From contig CAMZMU010000027.1 in NCBI GenBank assembly GCA_947311845.1, positions 78,406,825 through 78,470,824 on the forward strand: a stretch of DNA of 64,000 bases. Reading direction: 5' to 3'. Below are positions 10,899 through 22,448 of this stretch, in pieces. The position numbers and the translations under genes are program-made. The notes below the pieces were generated by a model that was given only the letters and a program-made list of their open reading frames with translations, searched no databases and was not told the origin of the DNA. Position 1 is the first letter of the stretch. Every line of letters starts with the position of its first letter. This stretch comes from Poa pratensis. Its lineage: Eukaryota; Streptophyta; Magnoliopsida; Poales; Poaceae.

Positions 10899-12454
10899 AT
10901 GGACTCTGGAAATCCAAGTACCCCGCCGTGCTTTCAAAAGATATCGGTAGTGTGTGACTATCCCGATGTCTTCCCGAATGTGCTTCCGGGCATGCCTCCT
11001 GAACGTGACATCGAGTTCTGCATTGATCTGATTCCTGGAGCTCAGCCTATCTCAATAGCACCATATCGTTTGGCTCGACCCTTCCAGGAAGAGATTAAGA
11101 AGCAATTAGATGACCTTCTTTCTAAAGGACTAATTCAGAGGAGTGTGTCCGAATGGGTTGCACCCGTGCTCTGCACTATTAAGAAAGATCTCACTTGGCG
11201 CATGTGTATTGATTATCGTGGCCTCAACCGGACGACTATCAAGAACAAGTATCCACTTCCTCGCATCGAGGACTTGTTTGATCAGTTGAAGGGAGATAAA
11301 GTTTTCTCTAAAATTGACTTGCAATCTGGGTATAATCAAATTCGAGTTCGAGAGCAAGATATCAAGAAGACTGCTTTCTCCACAGGTACGGGCACTACGA
11401 GTTCAAGGTCATGTCCTTTGGTCTGACGAACGCCCCCACCTGCTTTATGGAGACAATGAACAACATGTTTCACCCTTATCTTGACAACTTCGTGGTCGTC
11501 TTCATTGATGACATAGTTATCTATTCCAAGACGGACGAAGACCATGCTCGACGTCTTAGAATAGTGTTTGAAACCTTGAGGCAACACAAATTTTATGCGA
11601 AGTTGAAGAAGTGTGAAATCTGGCTTTCAGAAGTAGGCTTTCTAGGCCACGTGATCAACCAACATGGCATATCTGTTGACCCAAGCAAAATCTCCACGGT
11701 CGTTAATTGGGCGAGGCCAACCAATGTCAAGGAAGTAGGAAGGTTCCTAGGCTTTGCCGGTTATTACCGTCGGTTTGTGAAGAACTTTTCCACTATTGCC
11801 AAGCCAATGATCAAGCTAACGCAGATCAACACTAAATTTAATTGGGATGATGCGTGTGAGAAGAGTTTCTGTTATCTCAAGGAGCGATTGGTGACTGATC
11901 CAATCTTGTCGCTACCCGAACCAGGTAAGCGTTTTGCTGTATATTCCGATGCTTCCCAACTTGGACTTGGTTGCGTGCTGATCCAGGATGACAAGGTCAT
12001 TGCCTATGCATCTCGACAACGGAAGCCTCATGAGCGGAATTATCCAACCCATGATCTAGAATTGGCTGCAATCGTTCATGCTCTCAAAATCTGGAGACAT
12101 CATCTCTATGGTGAGGTGTGTGACATGTATACTGATCACAAGAGTCTCAAGTACATCTTTACTCAGAAGGAGTTAAATCTCAGACAGAGAAGGTGGTTGG
12201 AATTGATTAACGATTATGATCTTACCATCCACTACAAACCCGGCCGAGCCAATGTGGTGGCCGATGCTTTGAGTCGCCAGGTAGTTGTTCCTAGTGTGGC
12301 GACCCTCCAATCTGAGCTGGAGAGAATGAATATTTTCTTCTGTTGCGCGGGCGTTTGCGCGGGCGTTGCTCAGGCAGAAACCCAAATGATCCTTGAGTCT
12401 GATATTGTGGAGCGCATTAGGCGAGCACAAGAACAAGATAGGTTGCTGATGTAA
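10899..12454 (+). pseudogene. Gypsy reverse transcriptase and RNase H, frameshifted
   Basis: Two overlapping frames (10899-11426 and 11411-12454) cover the domain. The first holds the RT fingers ([26 protein letters not shown]). The second begins at MSFGLTNAP, then has the catalytic FIDDIVIYS and the GFAGYYRRF connection motif. RNase H follows with its acidic residues in YSDAS, DLELAA and YTDHKSL, and the segment closes with ADALSR. The order RT then RNase H then integrase is that of Ty3/gypsy. A one-base frameshift near 11390 and a stop at 12452-12454 disable it. Confidence 0.85.
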
Positions 12455-14162
12455 GCTGCCACCCGTGTCCGTGAAGGAAGGGTAGGTCTGTTCACCATAG
12501 ATGGTGCCGGAATTGTGCGATTTTAAGATCGCCTTTGCATTCCGCAAAAGGCTCAAGTGAAGGATGATATCCTCAAAGAAGCCCATCGTACTCCTTACGC
12601 CGTTCATCCTGGTGAGACCAAGATGTATCATGATCGAAAGCAAAATTTCTGGTGGAAGTGGATGAAAGTAGATGTGGCTAAGTATGTGGCTTCATGTGGT
12701 GTTTATCAACGAGTCAAAGCTAAACACAAAAGCCCTACTGGAAAGCTGCAATCTCTTGAGGTACCTAAATGGTAAATGGGAAGATATCACCATGGACTTT
12801 GTCATAGGCTTACCTCGCACCCCACGAGGAAAGGATACCATTTGGGTCGTTGTGGATCGTTTTAGTAAGCCGGCCCACTTTATTCCAATTCATACCACAA
12901 ACTCAGCTAGTGATTTAGTTCTAATCTACACCCGTGAGATTATTCGTCTCCATGGTGTCCCGAAAACGGTCATCTCTAATCGTGATGCAAAGTTCACCTC
13001 CAAATTCTGGGAGAGTTTGCAGAGGGTACAGAGTTTCGGTTCAGCATAGCTTTTCATCCTCAGACTGATGGTCAGTCTGAGCGTACCATTCAAACCCTCG
13101 AAGATTTGCTTCGCACTTGTGCTCTATCATGGCAGGGTAACTAGGAAGATCACCTGCCTTTTGTGGAATTTGCCTACAACAACAATTATCATGCAAGTAT
13201 CAAGGCTGCACCCTTTGAGGTTCTTTATGGCCGAAGGTGCATGTCACCTCTTTGTTGGGATTCAGTAGGCGAGCGGGTAGTTCTTGCTCACATAGCTGCC
13301 TCCTCGACCTTTGATGCTACTAGGATTTATCATATCAACAGGGGCTTCAATTTTCGTGCACACCACCAAGCTAGACTTGCTCTCAAAATTCAGAACTCAG
13401 TCTCCAGATTCAGGTGTTTAGACTCAGGCAATCGAACTTGCCTCAGTATAGACGTAGCTGCTCTTTCATCTGTGCTACAATGCACTATTGTACATGTACG
13501 TTGTTGTTGATCAATAAAATGTTCTGTGTTCAAAAAAAAAAAAAGAAGTAGGCGAGCGGGTAGTTCTTGGACCGGATTGGGTTCAACAAACCGTTGACCG
13601 TGTTGCAGAGATCCGTCAGAACATGTTTACAACACAAAGTAGGCAGAAGAGTTATGCTGATGTCAAACGGCGAGCTCTGGAATTTCAAGTGGGTGACCAA
13701 GTGCTTCTTAAAGTGTCTCCTACTAAAGGAGTTGTGAGATTTGGCACCAAGGGAAGGCTTAGCCCTCGGTATGTTGGGCCATTTCCTGTGGTTGCTCGAG
13801 TTGGGAAGCTCTCCTACCGCCTAGATTTGCTACAATCGATGAGGGGAGTACACAATGTTTTCCACGTTTCCATGCTTCGGAAATATCTTGAAGACTCCGA
13901 ACATCTCATTCTTTCCGAACTTGTCACAATTGAGCAAGATCTTACACTTGAGTCATGTTTTCTGAAGACTCTTCATGATTTTGAGCATGCCTTGAGGCTC
14001 CAAAAACTCAAGTATGGGAAAATTCTTTTGACAAATCAAACTTGGCGAGAAGCGACTTGGGAACTTGAGTCCCAAATGCGCGAAAAGTACCCAGAATTGT
14101 TCTCAGATGGTATATTTGAACCTTTAGAATTCATTTCCTTTGTGTCTTATGTATTGTTTTAA
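12455..14162 (+). pseudogene. Gypsy integrase, broken and carrying a retrocopy
   Basis: In shifting frames the segment shows the HHCC zinc-binding N-terminus (H-x-G-x-TK near 12606-12626, CGVYQRVKA near 12697), the catalytic core with MDFVIGLP near 12793 and [11 protein letters not shown] near 12979, then FHPQTDGQSERT near 13052. The C-terminal SH3-like part and tail occupy 13570-14162. There are at least two frameshifts, an in-frame stop near 13141 and a 260 bp insertion at 13287-13546. The tail ends EATWELE..MREKYPELF, a pattern I associate with Tekay/Del-like gypsy elements; the lineage is inference. Confidence 0.8.
13264..13569 (+). mobile_element. Processed retrocopy (poly-A cDNA fragment) with 23 bp TSD
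   Basis: Identical 23 bp sequences at 13264-13286 and 13547-13569 flank 260 bp of foreign DNA (13287-13546). The insert ends with aataaa at 13513-13518 and, 13 bases further on, an A-run from 13532 to 13544, the form of a polyadenylated mRNA 3' end. The same site in the partial gypsy copy (about 5843-5866) is intact and uninterrupted, so the pre-insertion state is visible. The insert has a fortuitous frame continuous with integrase up to 13510. The source transcript is not recognised; it may be a 3' UTR. A SINE is less likely because no pol III A/B boxes were recognised. Confidence 0.85.
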
Positions 14163-14224
14163 GCATCCTTAGTAGTTCAAGGATAGAAGAACTCGAGGGC
14201 GAGTTCTAGTTAAGGTGGTTAGAC

Positions 14225-16528
14225 TGTAACACCCCACCTTTTCGGTCAAGTGCTTTTGGACAAATTATGCTTTTGGACCCATTTAATTCATCTTCTAAAC
14301 CATTCATCGAATCATAAATCCGTCTCCGTGGTTGTGCCGGGCTTGTCGAGACAATCAAAATGGTCTACTCATGTGCCCAAAATGGATTCCAAATGCATCT
14401 TCCGTGGCTTCATCAAATTCAAAGGCTAAGATTATTTGACAATTTCGAAAATATATGTTTTTTTAATCAAAATAAAAAGGCAGCCATCATCTTTATCTCT
14501 TCCTCCACCGTGAGCACTTCATCCCTATCTCCAAACAGCTCACTTCCTTTTCCCTTGGTCCTCCCCGTGAGTTCTCCTCTCCCATGGCGCCTCCTCCCAC
14601 CAACCGACCTTCATCTCCTCTTCTCCCTTGACACATCCCAGCATCCCCACGTTCAACCCCTCCTCCAGGGGCAGCCGCTGGACCAGATCTTAAGAAGGAA
14701 GAAGAAAGAACAAGAGGAGACAAGAAGAAGAGGAGAAGGGAGAAGAAGAGAAGATCCCCACCTTCTCCTGTCCGTTTTTCCTTGCTCAAGCTTCAAGGGT
14801 GAGTTCCCCCGCTCTCTATGACCCTCAAATGTGCTGTACATGGTGATTCCACAATCTATAGGGAAGGGGAAATAGCAAGATCTATTCGAAATTAGGTGAA
14901 AACAATTTAATATTTCCGTTTCTGGGCAACCAGGGACATAAATCTCCAATTTCGAGTTCCAATATGGCAAAATCAGAGGAGGATCAGGTGTAATGTTTTG
15001 TAGGCCTTGTTCCCACGATCGTTTTGAGCCGTAAAACGCATCAATCGGAGTTATAAAGCTCCTGCTATGCCTATTTCTTTGCAGCTGTACCAGATTTCAG
15101 AAACAGCGCATAATAGGTTTTCTCCGTGGGTTTTAGGAGCATTTATAATTCATCTAAACTCATGTTTTGTTCTTTCCTAGATGGTGTGTGATGCCTAGGT
15201 TCTAATACAAAATGATTTACTCAATTTCGTTGAGTATTCTTAACGTTATGAATTTCCAAAGGTGGCTACTTGTTATTTCAGAATTCTGGAAACAACAGAA
15301 GTATTTGCTGGTTATGACCAAGTTATAGTCATATTCTGAGTTTTAATAGTAGGAGTTCTTTGTAGCTAAGTCCATTTGAATCCATAGCCATCTTGTTTGC
15401 TTGTTTTCGAGTTTCCTACCTCGAGATGTGAATTCTTCCATCAAGGGACAGCAAAGGGGCTGCTCCCTCGCGAATACGATTAGGCGTGTTTTGTGTATGT
15501 TTTCCATATCATGTTTTGGTGCAGTGCTTGAAACTTGTGTATGTGTTCCTACCACAGGTTGCAGCACCAATCACCAGAGGTAGCCTCGCAACGGTTGAGG
15601 CGAGTACACCGAGCAACAATGGCTAGATTGCTCCCTTCAAATTATGTTTATGTTCACATTATTCATTTATATTCCTGAAATGGTGAACATATCATTCCCT
15701 TGTGTACATTTCAATACACCATACTACTAGTATGCATAGGGAATCATCATGGTTTTCTAAAAACAAATTCCATCATGAGTGAACCTCCCTGTTTCTAAGG
15801 AATGTTCCTCGCTTTGCGTGTGTATGGGCCTTCGGGTCTGTCCTCATATGGATCTCTCACGGAGTGAGGGATGGAAAGGAGTTGAGGTGAGACGTCACCC
15901 CTCCTCAGCTTGACGGCAGAAGCTCAGAGCCTAGTCCTCGGTCTTACTCGGTTGCATTATTCCTTCATGCATCCTCATGCCATTTCAAGCATGGTTCACG
16001 TATATGCTAATTCATAATGCTTTTGTTGTGTACTTGCTGAGTCTTTGGACTCACCCCTCGTGGGCTTTGTGTTTCAGGTACTTCACCGTGAAGCATTGCA
16101 AGTAGATGGAAGGCGTAGCTCCCATGGATGTTCACTCACGAATTTTCACCACACACTTCATTCACCTAGCTTGATCATGATAACTTCTATACCTCAGTTC
16201 ATGATTCTTGGTAGCTAGGACTTGCTTGATGTGTATTCACCATGCTCTGGTTTGTTGCCAAGTTCATTTCCATGTGTGCTTGGAACCTATGGTTCTTGGA
16301 ATCGTGTAGCCTAAAGGTTCGTGGCTTCACCACCTAGCCCTATTTGTGGAGTATGAGTTCTTTGTATGCTTTCGTTGGGGTTTCAAATATTTATACTCTG
16401 ATATATCAACTGCCTGTCGTGGATGTCCGTCGGTACAAGGGAGGTGCTGCTGGATTTTCCATCTAGGATTGTTGAGTGTGGGTTGTTGTTTTGTGGTAAC
16501 ATTCCTTCTTACAAGGAGGGGTGTTATA
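14225..16528 (+). repeat. Gypsy 3' LTR (2,304 bp)
   Basis: The start TGTAACACCCC and end GGGGTGTTATA match the 5' LTR. The preceding 60 bases (aaggatagaagaactcgagg onward) form the purine-rich tract region. The LTR is followed directly by A/T-rich hAT sequence beginning attat at 16529. The matching 5 bp duplication on the left is lost because the left side of this insertion is truncated. Confidence 0.9.
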
Positions 16529-17052
16529 ATTATATCCTGAACTTGTTTTTGCTACATGCTAATTGATTTTGATGGTTATGAATATTTTGTCAAAACGATG
16601 TACTGAATTGCTGCTACTGAATGTTGTAATATGTTGACATAACTACGTCCAGTACTCCTGATTATTTGTATCTCTTATGTGACTATGTTAATATGTTATG
16701 CATAAGTAAATTATTGATATATATGAACATATGCGACCTAAATTTTAATTTTTTATCACTATTTATCAAACGGCTATAAGGCCATACCCCGCTATAGCTC
16801 GACTATAGCCTTTCATAGCTTCTGAAATCGCCGGGGCTAAATGCAATAGCCGGCTATTTTAAACTATGTCAACACCCAATATAGAATATACACAAGTACT
16901 AATATATACTTTAAAATCATCTATGATTGCTGAAGGTGATGGACAGCAGATCACCATAAATGATGCAAGCGGGCGCTAGCAACCTGACATGCTGCAAGGG
17001 GCTGACCATAACCACGTCCAAGAAAACAAGCTTGTCTCGAGTCAAGGAGCAG

Positions 17053-19339
17053 ATGGAAGCGGGCGCGCCTGACGGTACCGTTCGGATCGTGTCCCGGCGC
17101 ACCGTCCGGCCGTCGCACGGTGCCATGCCGATGCCTTCCGAGGACATCCAGCTCACGCCGTGGGACCTCTACGGCATCGGCGTGCCGTACAACCATAAGG
17201 GGATACTCCTTCCCAAGCCTCCGCCGGATCCGGAGGTGAGATGCTCGTCGACACCCTCGTGTCGTCCCTTGCGCGCACCCTGGGCCGGTACTTCCAGTTC
17301 GCGGGCCGTCTTGCCGTCCAGGTGCACGGCGACGACACAGTCACTATCTCGCTGCGCTGCACCGGGGAAGGTGCCGAGCTCGTCCACGCGGCTGCCCCCG
17401 GCGTGGCCATCGCAGACGTCGTCGGCTCCGTGTACACCCCGACGTCGTTGCTCTGCGCCTTTTTCGTCGGGCGTGAACGGGGCCATTGGCGCGGATCATA
17501 GTAGCCGGAAACGGGGTCGATGCCGCGTTCCTCGACCCGGGGTCGATCGACCCAGATCGAGGGTCGGGAACGACGACGGGTCGTCGTGGGTCGTGGCCGG
17601 GTCACGGTCCCGTTCGTTTTGCCTACTGACCCCAAGTTCCCAACTGAGTACCTAAGATTTCAAGCGGAGTAAATACCAGTCATCGCGTATTCTAGTCGCA
17701 GTCCGCCGGCGGCCGACCGGAACGCCGCCGCCGCCGCCGCACTGCCGCCTGCCCTGCACCTGCTCCCGTCCGTCGCCGCCGTCACAGCTTAGTCGCCACC
17801 TAGCTCACCCGAGAGGCCGCCGGAACGCCGGCCCGGAGGCACCGGTGGACTGGAGTGCTCGAGTGAATTTGTTGAACAGGTGAACTGGATTTGAGGTTAT
17901 TGATTTGTTCTCGTAGAGAAGAAACAGAGTAGAGGATGGTTTGTGCAGTTGCGGTTCGTGGGGAGTCAACCTTGTACTAATCTCTCGGCTGACATATAGA
18001 CCCCACAATTAAAGGAAAACGTGTCTGGCAAAAAAAAGGACGGAAGTAATCAAATGAAAAATCTCAGTAAAAGCTGTAATTCTGGCGGGGTTTTCTCTCC
18101 ACGCAAAATCTGAAAAGAAAGTCATAAAATCATAATATTTTCACCCAAAAATGGTGGGATCTATGCCTCCATGTCACATGATTTATGGTAAAATTCTCAG
18201 CAAAAATGTTTTATCGCGAGACCCGTCTTATCGCACCGGGGTCATCGACCCAAAATGGCGTGGATCCCGACCCTCGACCCAAATTAGAGTACCAAACATG
18301 TATACCCCTTATCAAACCTTATTCCCGACAGCGGCGATCCTCGACCCCGTTCCTCGACCCAGGCGACCCGGAATTTTGGCAACTATGGCGCGGATGCGGC
18401 CATCGACTCTTCGATTCCCGTGCTGTCGGTGCAGGTCACCGAACTTGCCGACGGCGTCTTCATCGGCATGTCGATGAACCACACCGTCGGTGATGGCACA
18501 CCTCCTTCTGGGAGCTGTTCAACGCATGGTCGGCCATCAACCGAGGCGGCCATCAACTCACGCCGCCGTCGGTGCTACACCACAGGTGGTTCGTCGACAC
18601 AAGCCCCGTCCCGATCCCCTTGCCGTCCAGCACGCTGCAGCAAGTCGTCCAGCGGTTCGAGCTCCCGCCGACGCGAGAAGGCTTCTTCACATTCTCCGCA
18701 GCGAGCGTTAAAAAGCTCAAGGTGAGGGCAAACGACGAGATGGCTGCCAGCTCCGGCGCCGGGTGGCATCTCCTCGCTACAGGCCCTGCTCGCGCACCTC
18801 TGGCGGGCAGTGTCCCGAGCCCGATGACTTCCACCGGGGCAGGAGACTCTCTGCGTGCTCTTCATCGGGTGTCGGGGGGCGTGGCCGGCATCCCGACAGC
18901 GGGTTATGTTGGAAACGCCATAACACAGAGCGTGACGGGCTGCACGGTCAGCGAGATCCTGGACAAGGGGCTGGGCTGGACCGCGTGGCAGCTAAACCGC
19001 GCCGTGGCGTCGTTCGACGAGGCGGCCACGCGGGAGTGGCTGGATCGATGGGTCCGGGAACCCACGTTCTTGCCCCCGGCGCCTCCTGCCTGTGGCGGGC
19101 CTGCCTGCCAGGGGCTGGTTGCTGCGAACACGCCGCGGTTTGACGTGTTCGGGAACGACTTCAGGTGGGGGAAGCCGATGGCCGTGAGGAGCGGCCCTGG
19201 GGTCAAGATGGACGGGAGAGTGACTTTGTTCGAGGGGCCAGAGCAGGGAGGGAGCATCTCGCTGGAGGTGCGCTTGGTGCCCGAAGTGATGGAGAGGCTC
19301 ATAGCGGACCAAGAGTTCATCATGGACGCCATGCCATGA
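17053..19339 (+). pseudogene. BAHD acyltransferase pseudogene split by a hAT element
   Basis: The BAHD family transfers acyl groups from acyl-CoA to alcohols or amines of secondary metabolites in the cytosol. A likely start is ATG at 17053. The N-terminal part carries VRIVSRRTVRPSHG and TPWDLYGIGVPYN, then LVDTLVSSLARTLGRYFQFAGRL, read across a frameshift near 17238. The catalytic HxxxD motif appears as HTVGDG at about 18480-18497, and the structural DFGWG motif as DFRWGKP near 19158. The C-terminus LVPEVMERLIADQEF ends at TGA 19337-19339, a normal end for the family. At least four frameshifts (near 17238, 17460, 18500 and 18755-18890) plus an 891 bp insertion make it non-functional. It resembles the uncharacterised At3g50280-like group; the substrate is unknown. 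Confidence 0.85.
17489..18395. mobile_element. hAT-type non-autonomous element inside the BAHD gene
   Basis: The element spans 17497-18387 (891 bp). It begins catagtagcc and ends ggcaactatg, with CA..TG borders and short inverted ends extended by gggtcga/tcgaccc subterminal repeats. An identical 8 bp duplication, gcgcggat, flanks it at 17489-17496 and 18388-18395. Removing the element and one duplication restores the local BAHD reading (G-A-D-A-A-I-D), so the junctions are exact. It has no transposase. Confidence 0.85.
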
Positions 19340-20924
19340 CCGAGCCGTGTGCCAAGCGTGATCATATATTATGTTAGCTACTGGCGTGGCATCCATCGTC
19401 GTGTTTAATCTCGTTTTACATGTTGTTTTGTTTCCCCGCTGTCGCGTAACCCGGAAGATGTTGGGGATGGCTCCCTACCGGTGTAGTTTTTACCATTGGT
19501 TCAGAATTCACAGTTATCAGACAAACACCTCCAAGCACCACCCAACAGAACATAGTTAAGGTCTTTTCAACATCAAAAGGAACTACCTCCATGGTGGAGA
19601 GTAGTTCTTCTCCTCACCACTATCATCCTCTATAATTCCTTAGATGTGTTCTGAATTTCTGATCAGGGTGGCCAAGGAGAGGAACTGAAGACGGTGGAAC
19701 TCTGGCTACATGTTCCATTGCATGCATTCCACTCCGCTCCTGTCCTCAAGTTGTCTCGCTCCGCAGAAGCATGGAGACCTGCCCAATATTTGATAAACAC
19801 ATATGCATAGCATACTAGGTCAACCGGTGAATTTGTTTTTTAAAAAATCTCAAAACAAGCTCGATTTACTCAAGTTCGAGATAACCCAACAAATGACCGC
19901 GGCTAGCTGAGTAATTTGAATGTTCTTTCTCACAAGGAGAAGGAGATAACGTGGAATCCACCATAAAATCAGGAAAATGATCGAGGTCTGGTATTTTCCC
20001 CTATCCACTTCCAACAACGCTCTAAACATATCTTGCTACATGCAGAACATTGGAAAAAGAAAAGAAAAATCGTTTCCTCCATCAGAAAAGTGGCATTTGG
20101 TATTCCCACCCATTTTCTCATAGTTATATTATCTTTTGTGGCAATACCATTGTGTCAGATGAGGCACAGAGACACTTTGATCTTCAAAGAATTTTTTGCC
20201 TTCCAAAGGTGCCTGAAAGATATATCAACTCCACAGCGATAAATGATATACATTGACTAACAATGAATTTACCAGTCACAACCCGCTTTTGGTCTATCCA
20301 ACTCCTCATTTAGAGCAATACCAATCATCATATCCTGCAAAGTTTTCAGATCATTTTGGAGCTTAGCAGGCAACCAGTGTCTAAATGGGGAGTTTCTCTA
20401 AGAGTCAGTAGCATGTTTCCATAGGTCTGAAGTCGCCTGTTATCACCGTTCAGCAACCTAGTCTCACTAGATCTCTGCTGCCAATACTAGTCTTCATTTT
20501 TATAAAAAAATTCATCAGGTCATTTTGAACTTGACATTTCCTCTTTAATCTATTCAGAAGTAACAGCTATTCCAAATCCTTGCTGCTCATCAACAAGGTA
20601 TTTGTTCAGCTGGATTTCCCTCTCACATATCTCCCTAAACTTTTAACGTATTAATTCCTCGAAATCTTCAACTTCTAATGAACTCTGTCAAACTTCCAGC
20701 TCCCTAGTAACCTTAGGTACAGTTGCCAATAGAAATAAAGTATCCCGTTATTTACTTAAAATGATCCTATCCAACTTTTCCAAGGTATGTATGGCCTTGT
20801 TATTGGACAAGTATACTATTACTACCCCAGTCATTTCAACTCAATTGGTTCACACATAGTAATTAAAACGGTTAAGCATATCACTGAGTCTATTAGGGCG
20901 CAACCGTTTGTTCTTTCGGAGGCA
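19340..20924. other. Intergenic, nothing recognised
   Basis: It begins with the 3' flank of the acyltransferase. The remainder is A/T-rich with many stops. Minus-strand pieces at 19900-20760 give short frames that I could not assign to any family. No inverted repeat, LTR end or exon pair could be supported. Confidence 0.35.
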
Positions 20925-21038
20925 AACTCCGTTGTCATTGTGGATCTTCGCATCAGGAGCTGGACTAGGAACATGAACCCTTTCTCCGTTTCCGACGAGG
21001 GTTTTGACCTGTTTTCGATGTGCCGTTCTGTACTAGTG
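20925..21038. mobile_element. Solo right end of a CACTA-type element (CACTAGTACAGAA family)
   Basis: The segment ends ccgttctgtactagtg at 21038. Its last 115 bases resemble the right end of the element at 38046-40398, including ccctttctccgtt and the terminal cgttctgtactagt. Reverse-complemented, it reads CACTAGTACAGAACGG. No matching left end is present within several kilobases, so this is a terminal fragment or a strongly rearranged copy. Confidence 0.6.
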
Positions 21039-21295
21039 TGTAATGTATGAAACATCTATGAAATATTAATTCTAAAAATGTGCAACAGATAACTTGTATT
21101 TTCTGCAAAACTTCTTCGAATTTGCTACCGTAGCGTCTCTATAGAAACCAATTTTCATGATGTCATGTACATTTAGCATTGCATTGTTAGAGACGTGGAC
21201 TTACCGGTTTGAAATAGGGATGTCACAGTGCGACATGAGACCTCTTGGCCAGACAGACTTAAGGCCAGATCCACACGTCCACCGTCAACTCACCG

Positions 21296-21520
21296 TCCGT
21301 GCGCGCCGACGGCCGAGATACGCCGATGGCTAGCCAAACCGTCGGCACAATGCCACTACGCCGACGGCCTGGGCTAAGCCGAGGGCCTTGCAGCTACGCC
21401 AATAAAAGCTTCGCCGACGGCGCAACGCCAACGGTGGCCGTCGGCACAGGCCTACGCCGATGAAAACAAGGGCTAAACCGACGGCTTTTGCCGTCGGCAT
21501 AGCTCCTGAATCTTGTAGTG
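21296..21520. mobile_element. Right end of a CACTA element with GCCGACGGC subterminal repeats
   Basis: The end tcctgaatcttgtagtg at 21520 reads CACTACAAGATTCAGGA on the minus strand, the classical cereal CACTA terminus. Upstream the motif gccgacgg (or its complement ccgtcggc) recurs about eight times between 21305 and 21500, as subterminal transposase-binding arrays do. The left end is not certain; a cactacgccgacgg at 21354 is only a weak candidate. Confidence 0.65.
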
Positions 21521-22448
21521 CACGTTGAGGACAACACCTTTGTCGCTGATGGGATAGGTGGATATCCCACGTCACGATGATGGCTCACAACACCTGATGT
21601 ATGACCCTAAACCCCATCGCTAATAAGTTTTGTGTTCCTCAATACACATTGGTCAGAGATGACTCGTGTCTAACAAGCAAGGGCCGGTCAGTGGTTGCGT
21701 ACCATCGTTTTAAAATTCCATGAGATTTCATCGAAATTCACTGAATTTAAGTGATTTTGGTAGATACCAAAATAGTTACCTTTCGTTCAAAATATTTCAA
21801 TATTTTCAGTACTACACAAGAATTCAAAAAATATTCAAAATATTTTAACAAAATTAATATTTAAATGAATTTTAAGATTAAATTTTGGTCATTTGATTGA
21901 AACAAAAACCGAAATCACTAAAAGTCAGAGTGCCCAAAATTTTTCTGAAACTGAAATTTTAATACATGTCGGGTACATATGCAAGAAGTCAGTTAGGACC
22001 CAGGGGAGTCAAAGATAACACATGGGACGAACTTCTCGTCGTGGTAGAAACTAGATGATGCACCTTGTGACATACGTGGTAAGCAACGAAAAAAAACTAG
22101 ATGATGTATTGCGCATTGCCAGGGAAATTTGTACTCCATGGAGTAGCGAAGACTGAAACTTTGCAAGACAAGCGCACTCTTGGTAGAAATTTTTAGCAAA
22201 AATATCTGAAAAAAGCTATTATGCATAGTCGACTTTTTTTTTAACAGGATACTCCGCTAAATATTACTACCCTGAAAATGCAATCACTCTGTCGTCTTAG
22301 TGTAATTTTCATGAAGTTAGAACTGAGTTACATTTTCTTATATTGCACACAAACTAAAATACAGAAATAATCATATGATTTCAAATCTTACAAAACATAA
22401 ATAATTTATAGAAAAAATACCTAAGGAATAAAACTAAAGAGCCAATGT
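21521..22448. other. A/T-rich intergenic DNA with a possible degraded MITE
   Basis: Between about 21710 and 21965 the left ttaaaattccatgagatttc and the complement of the right end (ttaaaatttcagtttcagaa) are loosely inverted, which may mark an old MITE. I could not find a duplication that fixes its ends. No gene is seen. Confidence 0.3.

Larger units (their letters stand above)
5551..16876. mobile_element. hAT-type element split by a gypsy retrotransposon
   Basis: The two halves lie at 5559-5729 and about 16529-16868. The left end reads caaagttttaaatagccggc. The right end, reverse-complemented, reads catagtttaaaatagccggc. Identical 8 bp duplications, tcaacacc, flank the pair at 5551-5558 and 16869-16876. 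Subterminal tatagcc/ggctata repeats occur in both halves. Once the nested gypsy DNA is removed, the remaining element is about 0.5 kb with no coding sequence, so it was a non-autonomous hAT MITE. Boundaries are firm. The inner left border near 5711-5730 is blurred by short repeats of tggaatttgcct. Confidence 0.8.

Noticed and set aside
13163..13510. Integrase-retrocopy fusion frame as a novel chimeric protein
   Set aside because: Upstream integrase is broken by stops, and the empty site in the other copy shows that the fusion is accidental.
5730..16528. The two ~3 kb similar blocks as a segmental duplication
   Set aside because: LTR borders, PBS and integrase tail explain the similarity as two retrotransposon copies sharing an LTR.
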